From NCBI RefSeq assembly GCF_013618625.1, contig NZ_JABRWO010000013.1:62001-126000 (forward strand): 64,000 nucleotides of DNA, read 5' to 3'. Source of the DNA: Bremerella alba. Its GTDB lineage: Bacteria > Planctomycetota > Planctomycetia > Pirellulales > Pirellulaceae. The position numbers and the translations under genes are program-made. Positions 33,865 to 44,085 of the stretch are shown in pieces. A model generated the notes under the pieces. It was not told the origin of the DNA. It was given only the letters and a program-made list of their open reading frames with translations, and did not search any database. The first letter of the stretch is position 1, and each line of letters begins with the position of its first letter.

Positions 33865-35412
33865 ATGTTAGTCGTACTTAGCGATCTCCATCTCACCGAC
33901 GGCACCAGTTGCGAGACCCTGGATTCAGGGGCCTTTCAGATTTTCACGCAACGGCTCCAAGATCTCGCCGTGCGCGCTTCTTGGCGGAGTGATGGTCAGT
34001 ACCGCCCCATTCCCCACATCGATATTGTTCTGCTGGGGGACGTTTTGGATATCATGCGATCCTCTCGGTGGCTCATCGATGGCCCAAAACCGTGGAACAC
34101 TCAAGAGTCCGGCGAATTCTCCAAACGCGTTGGTTCGATCGTCTCTGGCATCCTAACGCGCAACTTAGAAACGACTGCCATCTTCAAAGGAATCAGCGAA
34201 CGCCAAACCGTGCGCGTTCCAGGGATGTCTCCCGATGGCAAACCAACATTCGACGACGACTTGCAACCCGTTCCCGTTCGCATTCATTACATGGTGGGAA
34301 ATGCGGACTGGCCGTTGCATTTGCCAGATTCAGAAATGAACCATGTGCGCGGTACCATCGTCGAAGCACTGGGACTCAATAATCAACCGGAACGCCCTTT
34401 CGCTCACGAACCAGCCGAGGACCCCCAGTTGTTGGCTGCATTGCGTCAACATCGTATGTTCGCGCGACATGGTGACGTGTTCGATAACCTCAGCTATGCC
34501 GGCCACCGCGACCGAGCTAGTCTGGCAGACATTCTTCTAATTGAAGGACTCATGCGTTTTCGCTTCGAGATCCAGCATGGTCTTGGAGAGCAACTGCCAG
34601 CGTCATGCCAATTGGGACTTCAGGAACTGGACCACGTTCGTCCTTTGATCATGGCACCAGTGTGCTTGAACCAGATGATGAAAATTTCTTGTCCGGTCAC
34701 ATCGTTGCAATACGAACTGAAGAATTGCTGGGATCGTGTTATTACCCAACTGATGCCGCAGATTTACCAACTAGATCGCGACAACTCCTTCGGCGTGCGA
34801 GATCTGGAAGAACTCGGTTCACTACTGAAATTTCGACACCAGGATGAAGAAACTTGGGGCACACGCATCATGGCTTGGCTCCGAAAACAAGGTCAAAGCA
34901 AATCGCTTTCGAAGAAGGCGATGGAGGAATGTGAGTTCCGTAGTCGGCGCGCCAAACATATCGTTTTCGGCCATACCCATTCTGATGAAACCGTTCCATT
35001 AGATGCAAGTTTCGCCGATGGTTATATGCTCAGCCAACTCTATTTCAACTGCGGAACATGGCGTCGGGTCTATTCGCCTACGTGTAGCGCAGGAGATTGG
35101 CGCGAGTTCCTTCCTTCTGAGAAGATGACCTACCTGACCTTCTACCGAGATGACGAACGACAAGGTTCTCCTTACGAGGTTTGGAGCGGGATTCTCGGAA
35201 CCGCGCCGTCACCAATTCGTCGAATTCGCCTGGATGGGGCACAGAACGTGATGGCTCCTAAAGCGAACCCTGTGTTCACTCCCCCTCTCCGATCACCCGG
35301 GAAATCTTCTTCGCTGGGTGGTCACACAATCCCCGCGCCCCCCTCTCCAGTCTATGAACCTCTAGGGGGTCCACTACGCAAATCGAATGAATCGATAGGT
35401 CCGCAACGATAA
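33865..35412 (+). CDS. Calcineurin-like metallophosphoesterase, LpxH-related
   Basis: 515 residues. Metal-ligand motifs are in order: DLH (Asp7, His9), LLGDVLD (Asp59), GNAD (Asn146), RHGDVFD (His202) and the final GHTH (His370, His372). The combination of a GNxD without the usual His and a separate HGD motif resembles UDP-2,3-diacylglucosamine hydrolase LpxH, but this protein is twice as long, with an insertion of about 120 residues between HGD and GHTH and a Pro/Ser-rich C-terminal tail of 75 residues. It has no signal peptide. A lipid A role is possible but not shown by context, since no other lpx genes adjoin. Confidence 0.8.
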   Translation: MLVVLSDLHLTDGTSCETLDSGAFQIFTQRLQDLAVRASWRSDGQYRPIPHIDIVLLGDVLDIMRSSRWLIDGPKPWNTQESGEFSKRVGSIVSGILTRNLETTAIFKGISERQTVRVPGMSPDGKPTFDDDLQPVPVRIHYMVGNADWPLHLPDSEMNHVRGTIVEALGLNNQPERPFAHEPAEDPQLLAALRQHRMFARHGDVFDNLSYAGHRDRASLADILLIEGLMRFRFEIQHGLGEQLPASCQLGLQELDHVRPLIMAPVCLNQMMKISCPVTSLQYELKNCWDRVITQLMPQIYQLDRDNSFGVRDLEELGSLLKFRHQDEETWGTRIMAWLRKQGQSKSLSKKAMEECEFRSRRAKHIVFGHTHSDETVPLDASFADGYMLSQLYFNCGTWRRVYSPTCSAGDWREFLPSEKMTYLTFYRDDERQGSPYEVWSGILGTAPSPIRRIRLDGAQNVMAPKANPVFTPPLRSPGKSSSLGGHTIPAPPSPVYEPLGGPLRKSNESIGPQR

Positions 35413-35535
35413 CCTAACGTCCTTTGCGGAAACCCACACGGAAAGTCTCGCCCGCATCCCCCAGGATTCAAGTAGACTATCGACAGGGGCAGGCACGTTG
35501 GAGATTCTTCCTTCTTTTTGGAGATGTCAGACGGT

Positions 35536-35856
35536 ATGTCGCAGGCGATCGTAGTTCAAACAACGACCGATAGTTCTGCGAATGCAGAGAAGCTTGCCGA
35601 GACCATCGTTCAAAATGCCCAAGGGGCATGTGTACAGATTGTTGGTCCCATAAAATCTGTCTACAAGTGGCAAGAAACGATCCAAAAAGAAGAAGAGTTT
35701 TTGGTCTCGATCAAGACGACGAGGCCGTTTTTTTCCTCATTAGCCGAACTGATTCGCCAGCACCATAAGTACGAAGTTCCTGAGATTATTGCGCTTCCTA
35801 TCATTGATGGGTCGAGCGAATATTTGGAGTGGGTGGCCAATCAGGTTCATAATTAG
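35536..35856 (+). CDS. cutA: CutA divalent-cation tolerance protein
   Basis: 106 residues from the ATG at 35536; other in-frame starts lie 4-6 codons upstream. The fold is the small ferredoxin-like CutA trimer, with ACVQIVGPIKSVYKWQETIQKEEEFLVSIKT, LAELIRQHHKYEVPEIIALPI and GSSEYLEWV, the family hallmarks. The proposed copper-binding residues in the trimer interface include the conserved Tyr-Trp positions. The role of CutA in metal tolerance is debated. GGAG lies about 12 bases upstream. The next gene begins 10 bp after its stop and may be co-transcribed. Confidence 0.93.
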   Translation: MSQAIVVQTTTDSSANAEKLAETIVQNAQGACVQIVGPIKSVYKWQETIQKEEEFLVSIKTTRPFFSSLAELIRQHHKYEVPEIIALPIIDGSSEYLEWVANQVHN

Positions 35857-35866
35857 TAAGAAGTCG

Positions 35867-36310
35867 ATGTATCGGTTTCACGTTTCGGTGCATGCTCGCC
35901 CCCGATCACTGCAGTTGGGTCCTCTCGTTCAAGCACGAGGACTTCGGCTTCAGACATTGTCGATATCGCCTATCGTGTTGGGCGAGCCAATGGGGTGCTC
36001 CTTCGAGAGCGCGCAATCCCGCCTGATCAACCTACCTCGCATGTTGTTTGAGCCTGATGGCTCATTCGTCTGGGTGCACGAGAACGATGGGGATGACGCC
36101 TGGCAGCTAGATGGCGTCTTGTTTGATCGTAATGGCCGTTTGCATTCTGCTGAAATTAAAGGGAATTGCTCGGACGAAGCGTTTGATACGCTTTTAAGCG
36201 CACTGGGCTGGCCTGGGACGGACCTTGTCTTTCAACTGTCCGACGAAGCCATCTTTATCGATGAAGGCGAGTTTCGTCGGTTCGCTGCCTCTCAAGACGG
36301 ACAGGCTTGA
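35867..36310 (+). CDS. Hypothetical protein downstream of cutA
   Basis: 147 residues, unrecognised. The start at 35867 was chosen because it follows the cutA stop by 10 bp; a longer frame would overlap cutA. The sequence begins MYRFHVSVHARPRSLQLGPL. In the middle, FEPDGSFVWVHENDGDDAWQLDGVLFDRNGRLHSAEIKG suggests a beta-rich domain, and an acidic C-terminus follows with ALGWPGTDLVFQLSDEAIFIDEGEFRRF. It has no membrane helix or signal. Operon placement with cutA is the only functional hint. The stop is 8 bp from the stop of the convergent AsmA-like gene. Confidence 0.75.
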   Translation: MYRFHVSVHARPRSLQLGPLVQARGLRLQTLSISPIVLGEPMGCSFESAQSRLINLPRMLFEPDGSFVWVHENDGDDAWQLDGVLFDRNGRLHSAEIKGNCSDEAFDTLLSALGWPGTDLVFQLSDEAIFIDEGEFRRFAASQDGQA

Positions 36311-36318
36311 ATGCTAAG

Positions 36319-39300
36319 TTACCGTGGCCCGAACAGTTCCTGCAGGCCTCGATTGATCCCGTCCTGAATCGCTCCCCGAGCAGCATTATCAATCAAGCCT
36401 CGGGTCATCTGTTCAATCACTTGACTGTCGATTTTCGGCTGATGCATAGACCCCGAGATGGGTACATTCAGCGCGGTGCCTCGCATAGACGCCAACCAGG
36501 GAGCTTTCTCGACCCAACTGTCTTGAATCGGAATGGAGGCCATCATTTGCATCTGTTGGTTAGCGTCTACCCAGCCGGATGTAATCACCTGAACGGTCCC
36601 CGACTGAACGATCAGGTTTTCGTGATACACGCGACCCTTGACCATCCGGTAGCGAACCTGCTGCGGTGGCAAGGTCAGAAGCGACGCGGAATCTTGGCCG
36701 ATCGCTGCAGCCGGTTTTCCTTGAACCAACGCTTCCACGTTTCGAGCAAGCATTACGTATCCCTGGGCCAGCGGACCAGACCGTACTTCGGCTCCTTGAA
36801 TGTGCAGCACGCCGTTGGACTCGCCTTGGATGGGATCAGCGATGGGGAACAGTCCTCGTTCCACGTCGAGCGAAAACCGCCCCTCGACGCGTGTTGCATC
36901 TGCCACGATCGGGGTAACGTATTGCAGCCACGTACGACACATTTCAGGGGTAATGGCGACGTTCTCGATGACTCGCCCTGGGGGTACTTGCCACTGAATA
37001 GGCTTTGCATTGAGAAGCAACTGGGTGTTCAACGCCAGCTTCCCTCCACTAAGTTCAGGGCTATTCGCCGTCAGCTGAATAGTGCCTTGCCGAAGTTGGG
37101 CACTCAGTGTGGACTCGCCTGCCGGTATGCCGAAAAGGCTGGCTTGTTGCCAGGAGACATCACCGGCGGCTTCCCATGCCGGCGAGATGGTCAACGAATT
37201 CCCGGCAGAGTTCGCTCCGTCCCACAGTGGGCCGGTCCACTGAAAACGCGAGGTGCGTTGCCCTTGAATTTGGACTTGAGGTCCTATGAACGCAGCCACC
37301 AGCGGAGATAGCTTGGCCCAGTCATAATCTGCCTGACCTTGGATCGAAACGTTGCCCATGGTCGACAATTGGCTCACGCCACCACGTGCATTCAGTTTCA
37401 AGGCAGAGCAGTTCAACTCACATTCATGCACTGCCAATGTGTCTTCGGCGTGATTCAGGCTAAGCGATTGCATGTACAACAAGTTCGTTTCGCGCCAGGA
37501 AAGCGTTTGTCGACTTGCCGAAGCAGGCTGGATCTGAGACTGAACTGCTCCGTTTGAATCGGCAGGTGGAACTAATAATTCCCAGTTGGCAATCTGTCCG
37601 CTGTTCTGAAGAACGATTCCATTGGTGTCGCTGGAAAGAGTCATGGTACCTGACATCTCTCCGCCCACACGGTTTTGTCCTAGCCACTGTGGCGGCACGA
37701 CCCAATGCACCCCTCGACTCAAATCGACGCGATAAGCCAGTTGACCGGATGCCGTTGCGTCGCTTCTTAAGGGAACGTCTATACCTGTCCCACGAGCCGA
37801 AATGGTCGTACCGACCACGGTAAACTGCTTACTCGAAAAATGCTGCGCAGCCCAATCGACTAAAGCATTCCCTTCCACTCGAAGTTTCTTTTCGTTGATC
37901 TGCGTAGCCGGCCCTGCCAGAGAGAAGTCATTCAGATCGACATTCACTCCTTCAATCAACCATTGGTTTGTTCCCATGGCCAGCTTTGCCAAAACCATTC
38001 CATTGCCACCGACCTGATAATCTCCAAAGCCGATTAATCCGCTCAGCTGCGCCCAAATTGGCGCGACGGCTCCTTGCAATTGTAGCTTGATCGGCCAAAC
38101 GGTGTCTTCGCTAAGAATGACTCCGGCCGATGTTTGGGCTGTCAACGATGTCGAGCCTGCCTGCAGTGACGCATTGGCCGACTCGATCTGCTGTAGCGCC
38201 GCATTCTGCAAAACGACCGTCGATTGCAACTGAGCCTGAAGTCGAGGCTCTGCAAAGTAAACCTGCGAGCCTTGCGTCCACTTCACATTGGTACCCTGAG
38301 TAGCAGCAGCGAGCCCGACTCGACCGCCACCCAGATTTTGAATCTGCAGCGACCCTTCGAGCGTGCCTGTAAACTGATTTCCTTTAAGATCGATAAATCG
38401 CGAGAGGTCCGAGGCCAGACGATTGCCATCAATAGAAAAGCGGACATCGGTCTGCGGACCGTTCGTCTTTCCATCCGCCGTCAGGAAGGATGAACGACAA
38501 GCAATAGAATCGAGTTGCAATTGATCGCCTGGCATTGAAATGCCTGCAGACAGTTCCAACGGATGCTGCCAATCGGCATGTCGCCCATTCACGATTGCCA
38601 CGATGTTGGAAACGACTGCCGCCGCGCGCAACGAGGAATGTCCCGCTTCGAGATGATTCGCCAGATTTAAAGTGACCCGCCCTTCCTGAAGCTGAACGTC
38701 GTCCCGGATCTGAAGCAGTTCAGGAAATGCATTGGCCAACCGCGCCACGTCGATGGTCCCTCGCAACTCCCACGGCTGATCACCCAGCAACTGCCCCGGT
38801 GAAGCATTAGGAGACGAAGCCGCCGTTAGCTGTGTGGGAATTCTTCCATTGATAAGGACTTGCCCCCAATCGGTCGTCAGCGTGAATTGATTGGCCTGAG
38901 TGTGACTCCCAGCAAATCCAATTTCGCCTGTTAGCCGGAGTGTTCCATCGTTCCAGCCTGCACCACGCGCCGAGTTAATTGCACGCAGTTGGATCCCGCT
39001 CGCTTCCAGATTACACAATACGGAGGGCCCAGCTTGCGATGAGACAAGGTCGATCTGCCCATTGAGTTCTCCCTGGGCAGATATCTGCTGTCCCGTGCGA
39101 GCACCGATCAGTTCGGCAACCCCCAACGGAACTCCCTTAGTCACGACCGAGAATTTGGCGTCTCCTGAACCGGTCGGCAGGGTACCTTTGCCTTGCACTA
39201 CCCCAATTTGCTCACGATCGCGCAGACTAGCGGAAAAGTTACACGGTGCCGGGACCGCCAACTCACGAAAGTCGACATCGGCTGAAAGGTCTTCTAAAGT

Positions 39301-39822
39301 CCAAGTCCGTGAAGAGTTCCCATCGGCCAGATGCACGATGCCTTGGCGAACGACCAAGCGGTATGTTCGCACAGTGGCCGGTTCTCCGTCACCTGCTTCT
39401 GTGGATGCTTCCGTAACTGGTAAAAGTTGTTCCAGATTGCTTTGCCCCTGGGACACACTTACATGGACGACCGGTTGATTGATTTCAATCGTCCCTAAGT
39501 TGGCCGAGTTGCCTATCAGGCCCAAGAGCGATTGACTCACGCGGACCGAAGGGATTTCTGCGATCGGAGCCCCCTCGGCATCGACGACTTCCACTCCCTT
39601 GAGAACGATGGGTGAAAACCAACCCAGCGAAGCAGACTCGACGGTCACCTTGCCATGGAGATCGACCGTAGCCTGAGAGATCCCCCACGACAAAAGAGGC
39701 GTTTGCGCCACGATCGATGGAAAGATCACCACTAGAAAGACCAGGCCAGCCACAAACACCAATGGTCGCCATTTAGCCCAACTACTGGCCGTTTCAGTCG
39801 AATCCGTTCGATCTTTTTTCAT
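36319..39822 (-). CDS. Large AsmA/TamB-like envelope protein
   Basis: 1167 residues from the ATG at 39822; a TTG 23 codons upstream is less likely. The N-terminus is a single signal anchor (WRPLVFVAGLVFLVVIFPSIV), followed by repeats of beta-strand segments with GXGXL patterns, such as LPTGSGDAKFSV, SAQGELNGQIDL and LEGSLQIQNL, and a C-terminal AsmA-like block near residues 1000-1160 (VEGRFSLDVERGLFPIADPIQGESNGVLHIQGAE). Proteins of this superfamily (AsmA, TamB, YhdP) are long periplasmic lipid-conducting bridges. It would sit anchored in the inner membrane and reach across the periplasm. The upstream neighbour on the same strand is a mechanosensitive channel, also an envelope function. Confidence 0.82.
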   Translation of the reverse strand: MKKDRTDSTETASSWAKWRPLVFVAGLVFLVVIFPSIVAQTPLLSWGISQATVDLHGKVTVESASLGWFSPIVLKGVEVVDAEGAPIAEIPSVRVSQSLLGLIGNSANLGTIEINQPVVHVSVSQGQSNLEQLLPVTEASTEAGDGEPATVRTYRLVVRQGIVHLADGNSSRTWTLEDLSADVDFRELAVPAPCNFSASLRDREQIGVVQGKGTLPTGSGDAKFSVVTKGVPLGVAELIGARTGQQISAQGELNGQIDLVSSQAGPSVLCNLEASGIQLRAINSARGAGWNDGTLRLTGEIGFAGSHTQANQFTLTTDWGQVLINGRIPTQLTAASSPNASPGQLLGDQPWELRGTIDVARLANAFPELLQIRDDVQLQEGRVTLNLANHLEAGHSSLRAAAVVSNIVAIVNGRHADWQHPLELSAGISMPGDQLQLDSIACRSSFLTADGKTNGPQTDVRFSIDGNRLASDLSRFIDLKGNQFTGTLEGSLQIQNLGGGRVGLAAATQGTNVKWTQGSQVYFAEPRLQAQLQSTVVLQNAALQQIESANASLQAGSTSLTAQTSAGVILSEDTVWPIKLQLQGAVAPIWAQLSGLIGFGDYQVGGNGMVLAKLAMGTNQWLIEGVNVDLNDFSLAGPATQINEKKLRVEGNALVDWAAQHFSSKQFTVVGTTISARGTGIDVPLRSDATASGQLAYRVDLSRGVHWVVPPQWLGQNRVGGEMSGTMTLSSDTNGIVLQNSGQIANWELLVPPADSNGAVQSQIQPASASRQTLSWRETNLLYMQSLSLNHAEDTLAVHECELNCSALKLNARGGVSQLSTMGNVSIQGQADYDWAKLSPLVAAFIGPQVQIQGQRTSRFQWTGPLWDGANSAGNSLTISPAWEAAGDVSWQQASLFGIPAGESTLSAQLRQGTIQLTANSPELSGGKLALNTQLLLNAKPIQWQVPPGRVIENVAITPEMCRTWLQYVTPIVADATRVEGRFSLDVERGLFPIADPIQGESNGVLHIQGAEVRSGPLAQGYVMLARNVEALVQGKPAAAIGQDSASLLTLPPQQVRYRMVKGRVYHENLIVQSGTVQVITSGWVDANQQMQMMASIPIQDSWVEKAPWLASMRGTALNVPISGSMHQPKIDSQVIEQMTRGLIDNAARGAIQDGINRGLQELFGPR

Positions 39823-40001
39823 CGCTCTGACCTTATTCGTTACGCTGCGCGCATAAATCCACGCGGTTTGTATCGCATTGCGGAATTTCAAGCCAGAGCG
39901 ACTTACGAGCTAGCAATCCATTGCGGATAGCTCGACAAGCAGGGAGTGGCCCGCCGATTTACCTTGGGACCACCCTGTTTGTCTGCCACCGACGTTTGGG
40001 G

Positions 40002-43000
40002 CTAAGCTGCCCCGCGTTGCTCTCCCTGCTTATCCGCGACGGGCAAGTTCTCTTTGGCCTCGGGCACGCCCAAAGCTGCCGCGACGCCTGGGGCTGTGCG
40101 GATATGCAGATCGCGTTGCGGAAACGCTATTTCGATCTTCGCATCTCGGAAGGCTCGATCGATCGCCGTATGAAGATCGGTGATCACCATCAAGCGGTTC
40201 TCTAGGTTCGGCAAATAGGCACGCAGAACCAGGTTGAGCGTACTGTCGCCGAAGCCCTCGAACGTGGCGTTGGGTCCGGGGTCTTTGAGGAGGTACTGAT
40301 TCTCCTCGGCGATTTCCAGCAAAATCTTGCGTGCTGCTTCCGTGTCGGTACCGTAAGCCACACCGACATTGATCACCACGCGATTAACCGTATCGGACAA
40401 CGTCCAGTTCAACAGGCGACCGGTGATGAATTCTTTATTCGGAACAACATATTCCTTCCGATCCCAGTTCGTAATCGACGTCGCACGAATCCGAATTCGC
40501 GAGACAACGCCGGTCACATCATGGATGGTCACGATATCTCCGACACGAATCGGACGCTCGAACAGGATAATAATCCCTGCCACGAAGTTGGCAAACATTT
40601 CCTGCAGGCCAAACGCGAGACCGAATGTCAAAGCGGTCGCCAGCCACTGGATTTGCGACCATTGCAGGCCTACGCTCGAAAATGCCCAGATCACGCCGAT
40701 CATCACGATCGCATAACTGGTCAAAGATGTGATGGCATAACGTATAGACGGCTCTAGGGGTAATCGCTGCAAGATGGTCATTTCCATCAAGCCTGGAATA
40801 TCTCGCGCAAAAACCAACGTCAAAAATAATATAAGCCCAGCAAAAGCTATCGTCAGGATCGTGATCTTCTTGGAAACCACTTTCTCATCTGTCGAATCGT
40901 CCGCGATACTAGGGATCGCTTCTTTCGCTGCCCCTTCCTTCGCTTCCTTGTCCACTGTCGCCGGAGGCATCCCCGGAGTGGTGGGCATCTCGGCCTGAGC
41001 AACTTCTTCAGTGGATGCGATGTCGTAGCCATATTGGTCCAGCATTTTCAACGCTGGCAAGACCTGCCCCCAGATTAGCCAAAAACCGATCAGAGAGACC
41101 GTAAACATTCCCGTCGCGAGAAGTCGCTGCGTCTGAGCACTGTGAGCCGAAAGTTCTTCTTTGGCTTGTTCGGCCAAAATCGAGTTCGATAACGAAGCGG
41201 CTGCCGAGTCGCCGGTCTGAGCGGCAGCCGCAGCGGCACGTTCGCGGGCCTGCGCGATGCTTAGCTTGCGACGAGCCAGCATAACCCAGCGCATCAACGT
41301 TGCTCGAAGAAGCATCAGCCCCAGCACGCAGCAAAGCGTAGCGAACAGTCTCCATGACACGACCTGAGCGGTGTAGTAATATCCCCAGAATGCGAGGCCT
41401 GCCAACATCAACGGCGTGGTAACCGATCCCCAGTACCAAACGTATTTCAAACGGTCTAACCAACCGCCTTGATTGTAGGCGAGGTACTCCTGAAATACGC
41501 CGGTCGGATGCAAGATCCGCGCGAGAAATGCAGAGAGGAACAGGGCCTGAACAATGAAGCAAACACGTTCGATCGCGTCGCGACCATGCGTTGGATCGCT
41601 CGCGTAAAACGTCGACGTGACAAAGGTCAACGGCAACAGTACAGGGATCAACCAGGTCATGCTCTTACCGAGTAATCGCAACGAAGACTCTGGCCACTTA
41701 AAGTGAGCTTCACCCAGTCCGTTGCCGCGGCACACGTTTCTCAATAGCTCCAACGGAAACCACATCACGGCGGTCCAGTACAGCCCGTTACCCACTGCGA
41801 TCGCAAATGTCTGATCGGTTCCGGAAGACATCAGTCGCCACGCGATAAAACCGACAAACGCGGGATTCACGGCCGCGAGAATCAGCGAATAAAAGATGGC
41901 GTGCATCGTCGGCCAAAAGACAAAGAAGCCCGGCTTCTGCGCGAGGTCTCCCATGGATTTTAGTTCGTTTCGCAATCGGCCTCGTTTAATCACGAGTGCG
42001 ACAAAAAGCGAGACGACCACAACCCAGATCACCATATTCCGCTTGATGTCTGACCAAAGAACGCGAGAAACCTCGACCCAATTTGCGGGTAGCAAAACTG
42101 CCTTATCCGATTCATCTACGTGAACTTCCGTCGCCAGAATGTTGCCGCTACGGATCCACAAGACACGCTTGTCAATGTAGTTCTGATAGGCTTTGATCTC
42201 GCTAATGGTTTGCTGCTCTTTCGTCTTTAGATCGATCAGCGTATTTAGGTACTTCGTATTGTTCTTGATCAGCAGACCGAGGAATTCGCGTTTCTTCTCG
42301 AAGAGTTCCCGGGCCGCTGCTTCGAGTTGCTCGCGTTCCGATTCGTCCTGCATTTGAGCCTCGTCCATGATGCGCTGCACCAGGACTTCAGGATTCGAGA
42401 GTTCTTCGCTTTCGTCGTCGTATTCGAATTGCTTGAACTGGGCCTCGTCAATCAACGCCTGACGATCGGGCGAGCCCATTCGCAAGGGGGACATTTCGAT
42501 CAGATCGGTACGCTGCTTTCGGAGAAGCGCGCCAATCGAGCTGGTCAGTCCCAACTTCTCAACTTTTTCTCTCGTCTCGTTGAACTGCTTGCGCAAGTTT
42601 CGGAGTTGCTCGGCTGCTTCATTCTCTTGCTTCTCTGCCTCGGCCAGCATCTTAGCAATTGCCTGAGAGGTTTCCGCGAGTTCCTGATTTCGTTCGGCAT
42701 AGGACCGCAGTACTGGCTGGACCATAATCAGTTGTTCGCGCGCCTGGCGAACGGCTTCCTGAGCCGCTTGCGCTCGCTTCTTTTGCACCTGGTCAGCGAT
42801 CGCCTTCATCGTCTGCTCGGCAAATGCTAGACGCTGGGTCGCCAGGTCGCGTTCGAAACGAACGAGATCGACCGCCTCTTCGCTGTCGTACTTGGCCAGT
42901 TCCGCTTCCGCTGCCACATACTGTCGAAAGAGTGAAATCCGCCGGGCCATAACATCTGTTTTGATGGCCTGGGCAAGCAGTGGGTGTTCGTCTTGAGGAA

Positions 43001-43844
43001 TGCTTTCCGCTGCCTGCTTAACTTTGGCGAACTCTTTGGGGACCGCAACCATCCACTCGCGAATTTGCTTGCGTTGATCGACACGACGTTTGGGCTCGGT
43101 TTCCGCGGCAATCCGATCCTTCTGAATTGCGGTATGATCGAGTTCCTGCTTAGCTTGGCGTTGTTCAAGTTCTGGCAGCGGAATATCAGCAAACGACTCC
43201 GGCTTCAACTTCTTAATTTCTTCCAGCGTTCGCTTGATTACATCGATTCGTTGCTGAATCGCTTCCGGCCGAGCCTCGGCGGCCATCGCGTTCGCTTTCG
43301 CCGCGAAGTCCTGGGCTTCTTTTACTTTGGCAGCTGCGTTTTGGTAGAGCTCGATCGCCCGCTTCTTTTTCACCTCGTCCAGATTGGTCGCTTCTTCTGC
43401 TTCTCGGCGAAGCATCTCGATGCGTTCGAGCGTGAGATCTTCTTCCGGCAAACTGAGACCGCTAGGAGTAGGCGCAGCACTGCCCGGGGCAGACTGAGCA
43501 GGCGGCTGTTGCTGTGGTGCACCAAAAGCGGTGCTTGTCGGCTGGCTATTCGGTCCGAAGGAAGGTTGATATTGCGTTTGAGCCGGTTGCATCGGGGGCT
43601 GTGCGTATTGCTGTGCCGGCTGCGATGGCTGCTGGGCCACCTGTTGTTGTGGTGGTTGCCCGTCGAATTGCAACGGAACCGGTCCGCGGTAAGCGCTAGG
43701 AGGCGCATCGTTACCGTCCACGGTAATCGGAATCGGCCCATAGCCAGCTCCGCCTGGTTGCTGAGCCCAGATCGTTTCCCAGCTGACTAAGAACACGAAG
43801 CCAGCCAGGAAGGCGTTCATCCATGAACGCTGCAATTGCAACAT
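40002..43844 (-). CDS. Large mechanosensitive channel, MscK/KefA-like
   Basis: 1280 residues. A signal peptide is followed by a low-complexity region rich in Gln and Pro (about 45-125) and a long coiled-coil domain (about 130-560). Then come about eleven predicted membrane helices, and the C-terminal MscS domain from about 1040: the pore-lining helix LATALTFGLAFGLQEMFANFVAGIIILFERPIRVGD, the beta domain DVTGVVSRIRIRATSITNWDRKEYVVPNKEFI, and the C-terminal alpha-beta part FGDSTLNLVLRAYLP. MscK-type channels release solutes on hypo-osmotic shock. The Gln/Pro-rich N-terminal region is unusual for MscK. It is read in the same direction as the AsmA-like gene downstream, with a gap of about 180 bp. 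Confidence 0.9.
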   Translation of the reverse strand: MLQLQRSWMNAFLAGFVFLVSWETIWAQQPGGAGYGPIPITVDGNDAPPSAYRGPVPLQFDGQPPQQQVAQQPSQPAQQYAQPPMQPAQTQYQPSFGPNSQPTSTAFGAPQQQPPAQSAPGSAAPTPSGLSLPEEDLTLERIEMLRREAEEATNLDEVKKKRAIELYQNAAAKVKEAQDFAAKANAMAAEARPEAIQQRIDVIKRTLEEIKKLKPESFADIPLPELEQRQAKQELDHTAIQKDRIAAETEPKRRVDQRKQIREWMVAVPKEFAKVKQAAESIPQDEHPLLAQAIKTDVMARRISLFRQYVAAEAELAKYDSEEAVDLVRFERDLATQRLAFAEQTMKAIADQVQKKRAQAAQEAVRQAREQLIMVQPVLRSYAERNQELAETSQAIAKMLAEAEKQENEAAEQLRNLRKQFNETREKVEKLGLTSSIGALLRKQRTDLIEMSPLRMGSPDRQALIDEAQFKQFEYDDESEELSNPEVLVQRIMDEAQMQDESEREQLEAAARELFEKKREFLGLLIKNNTKYLNTLIDLKTKEQQTISEIKAYQNYIDKRVLWIRSGNILATEVHVDESDKAVLLPANWVEVSRVLWSDIKRNMVIWVVVVSLFVALVIKRGRLRNELKSMGDLAQKPGFFVFWPTMHAIFYSLILAAVNPAFVGFIAWRLMSSGTDQTFAIAVGNGLYWTAVMWFPLELLRNVCRGNGLGEAHFKWPESSLRLLGKSMTWLIPVLLPLTFVTSTFYASDPTHGRDAIERVCFIVQALFLSAFLARILHPTGVFQEYLAYNQGGWLDRLKYVWYWGSVTTPLMLAGLAFWGYYYTAQVVSWRLFATLCCVLGLMLLRATLMRWVMLARRKLSIAQARERAAAAAAQTGDSAAASLSNSILAEQAKEELSAHSAQTQRLLATGMFTVSLIGFWLIWGQVLPALKMLDQYGYDIASTEEVAQAEMPTTPGMPPATVDKEAKEGAAKEAIPSIADDSTDEKVVSKKITILTIAFAGLILFLTLVFARDIPGLMEMTILQRLPLEPSIRYAITSLTSYAIVMIGVIWAFSSVGLQWSQIQWLATALTFGLAFGLQEMFANFVAGIIILFERPIRVGDIVTIHDVTGVVSRIRIRATSITNWDRKEYVVPNKEFITGRLLNWTLSDTVNRVVINVGVAYGTDTEAARKILLEIAEENQYLLKDPGPNATFEGFGDSTLNLVLRAYLPNLENRLMVITDLHTAIDRAFRDAKIEIAFPQRDLHIRTAPGVAAALGVPEAKENLPVADKQGEQRGAA

Positions 43845-44085
43845 GATTACTTTCCATTCTGCTCCAAGAAACGGCCCTCAATCGAGATGGGCCGTTGCGA
43901 GCATCTATTTCGTAACATCGCCACAGACCAGACGCACATTCCGTCGCTGTCTAGAGCCTGCGGGGCGTCTACGATAGAGTTTGACCTGCAGACGGTCAAT
44001 CGAGATCAATTTGCTTTCGCGAGGGCATCTTGAAAAGATTGATCGAAGCGATGCTAGCGTCGCGAAAGGATTATCAATCCACGTT

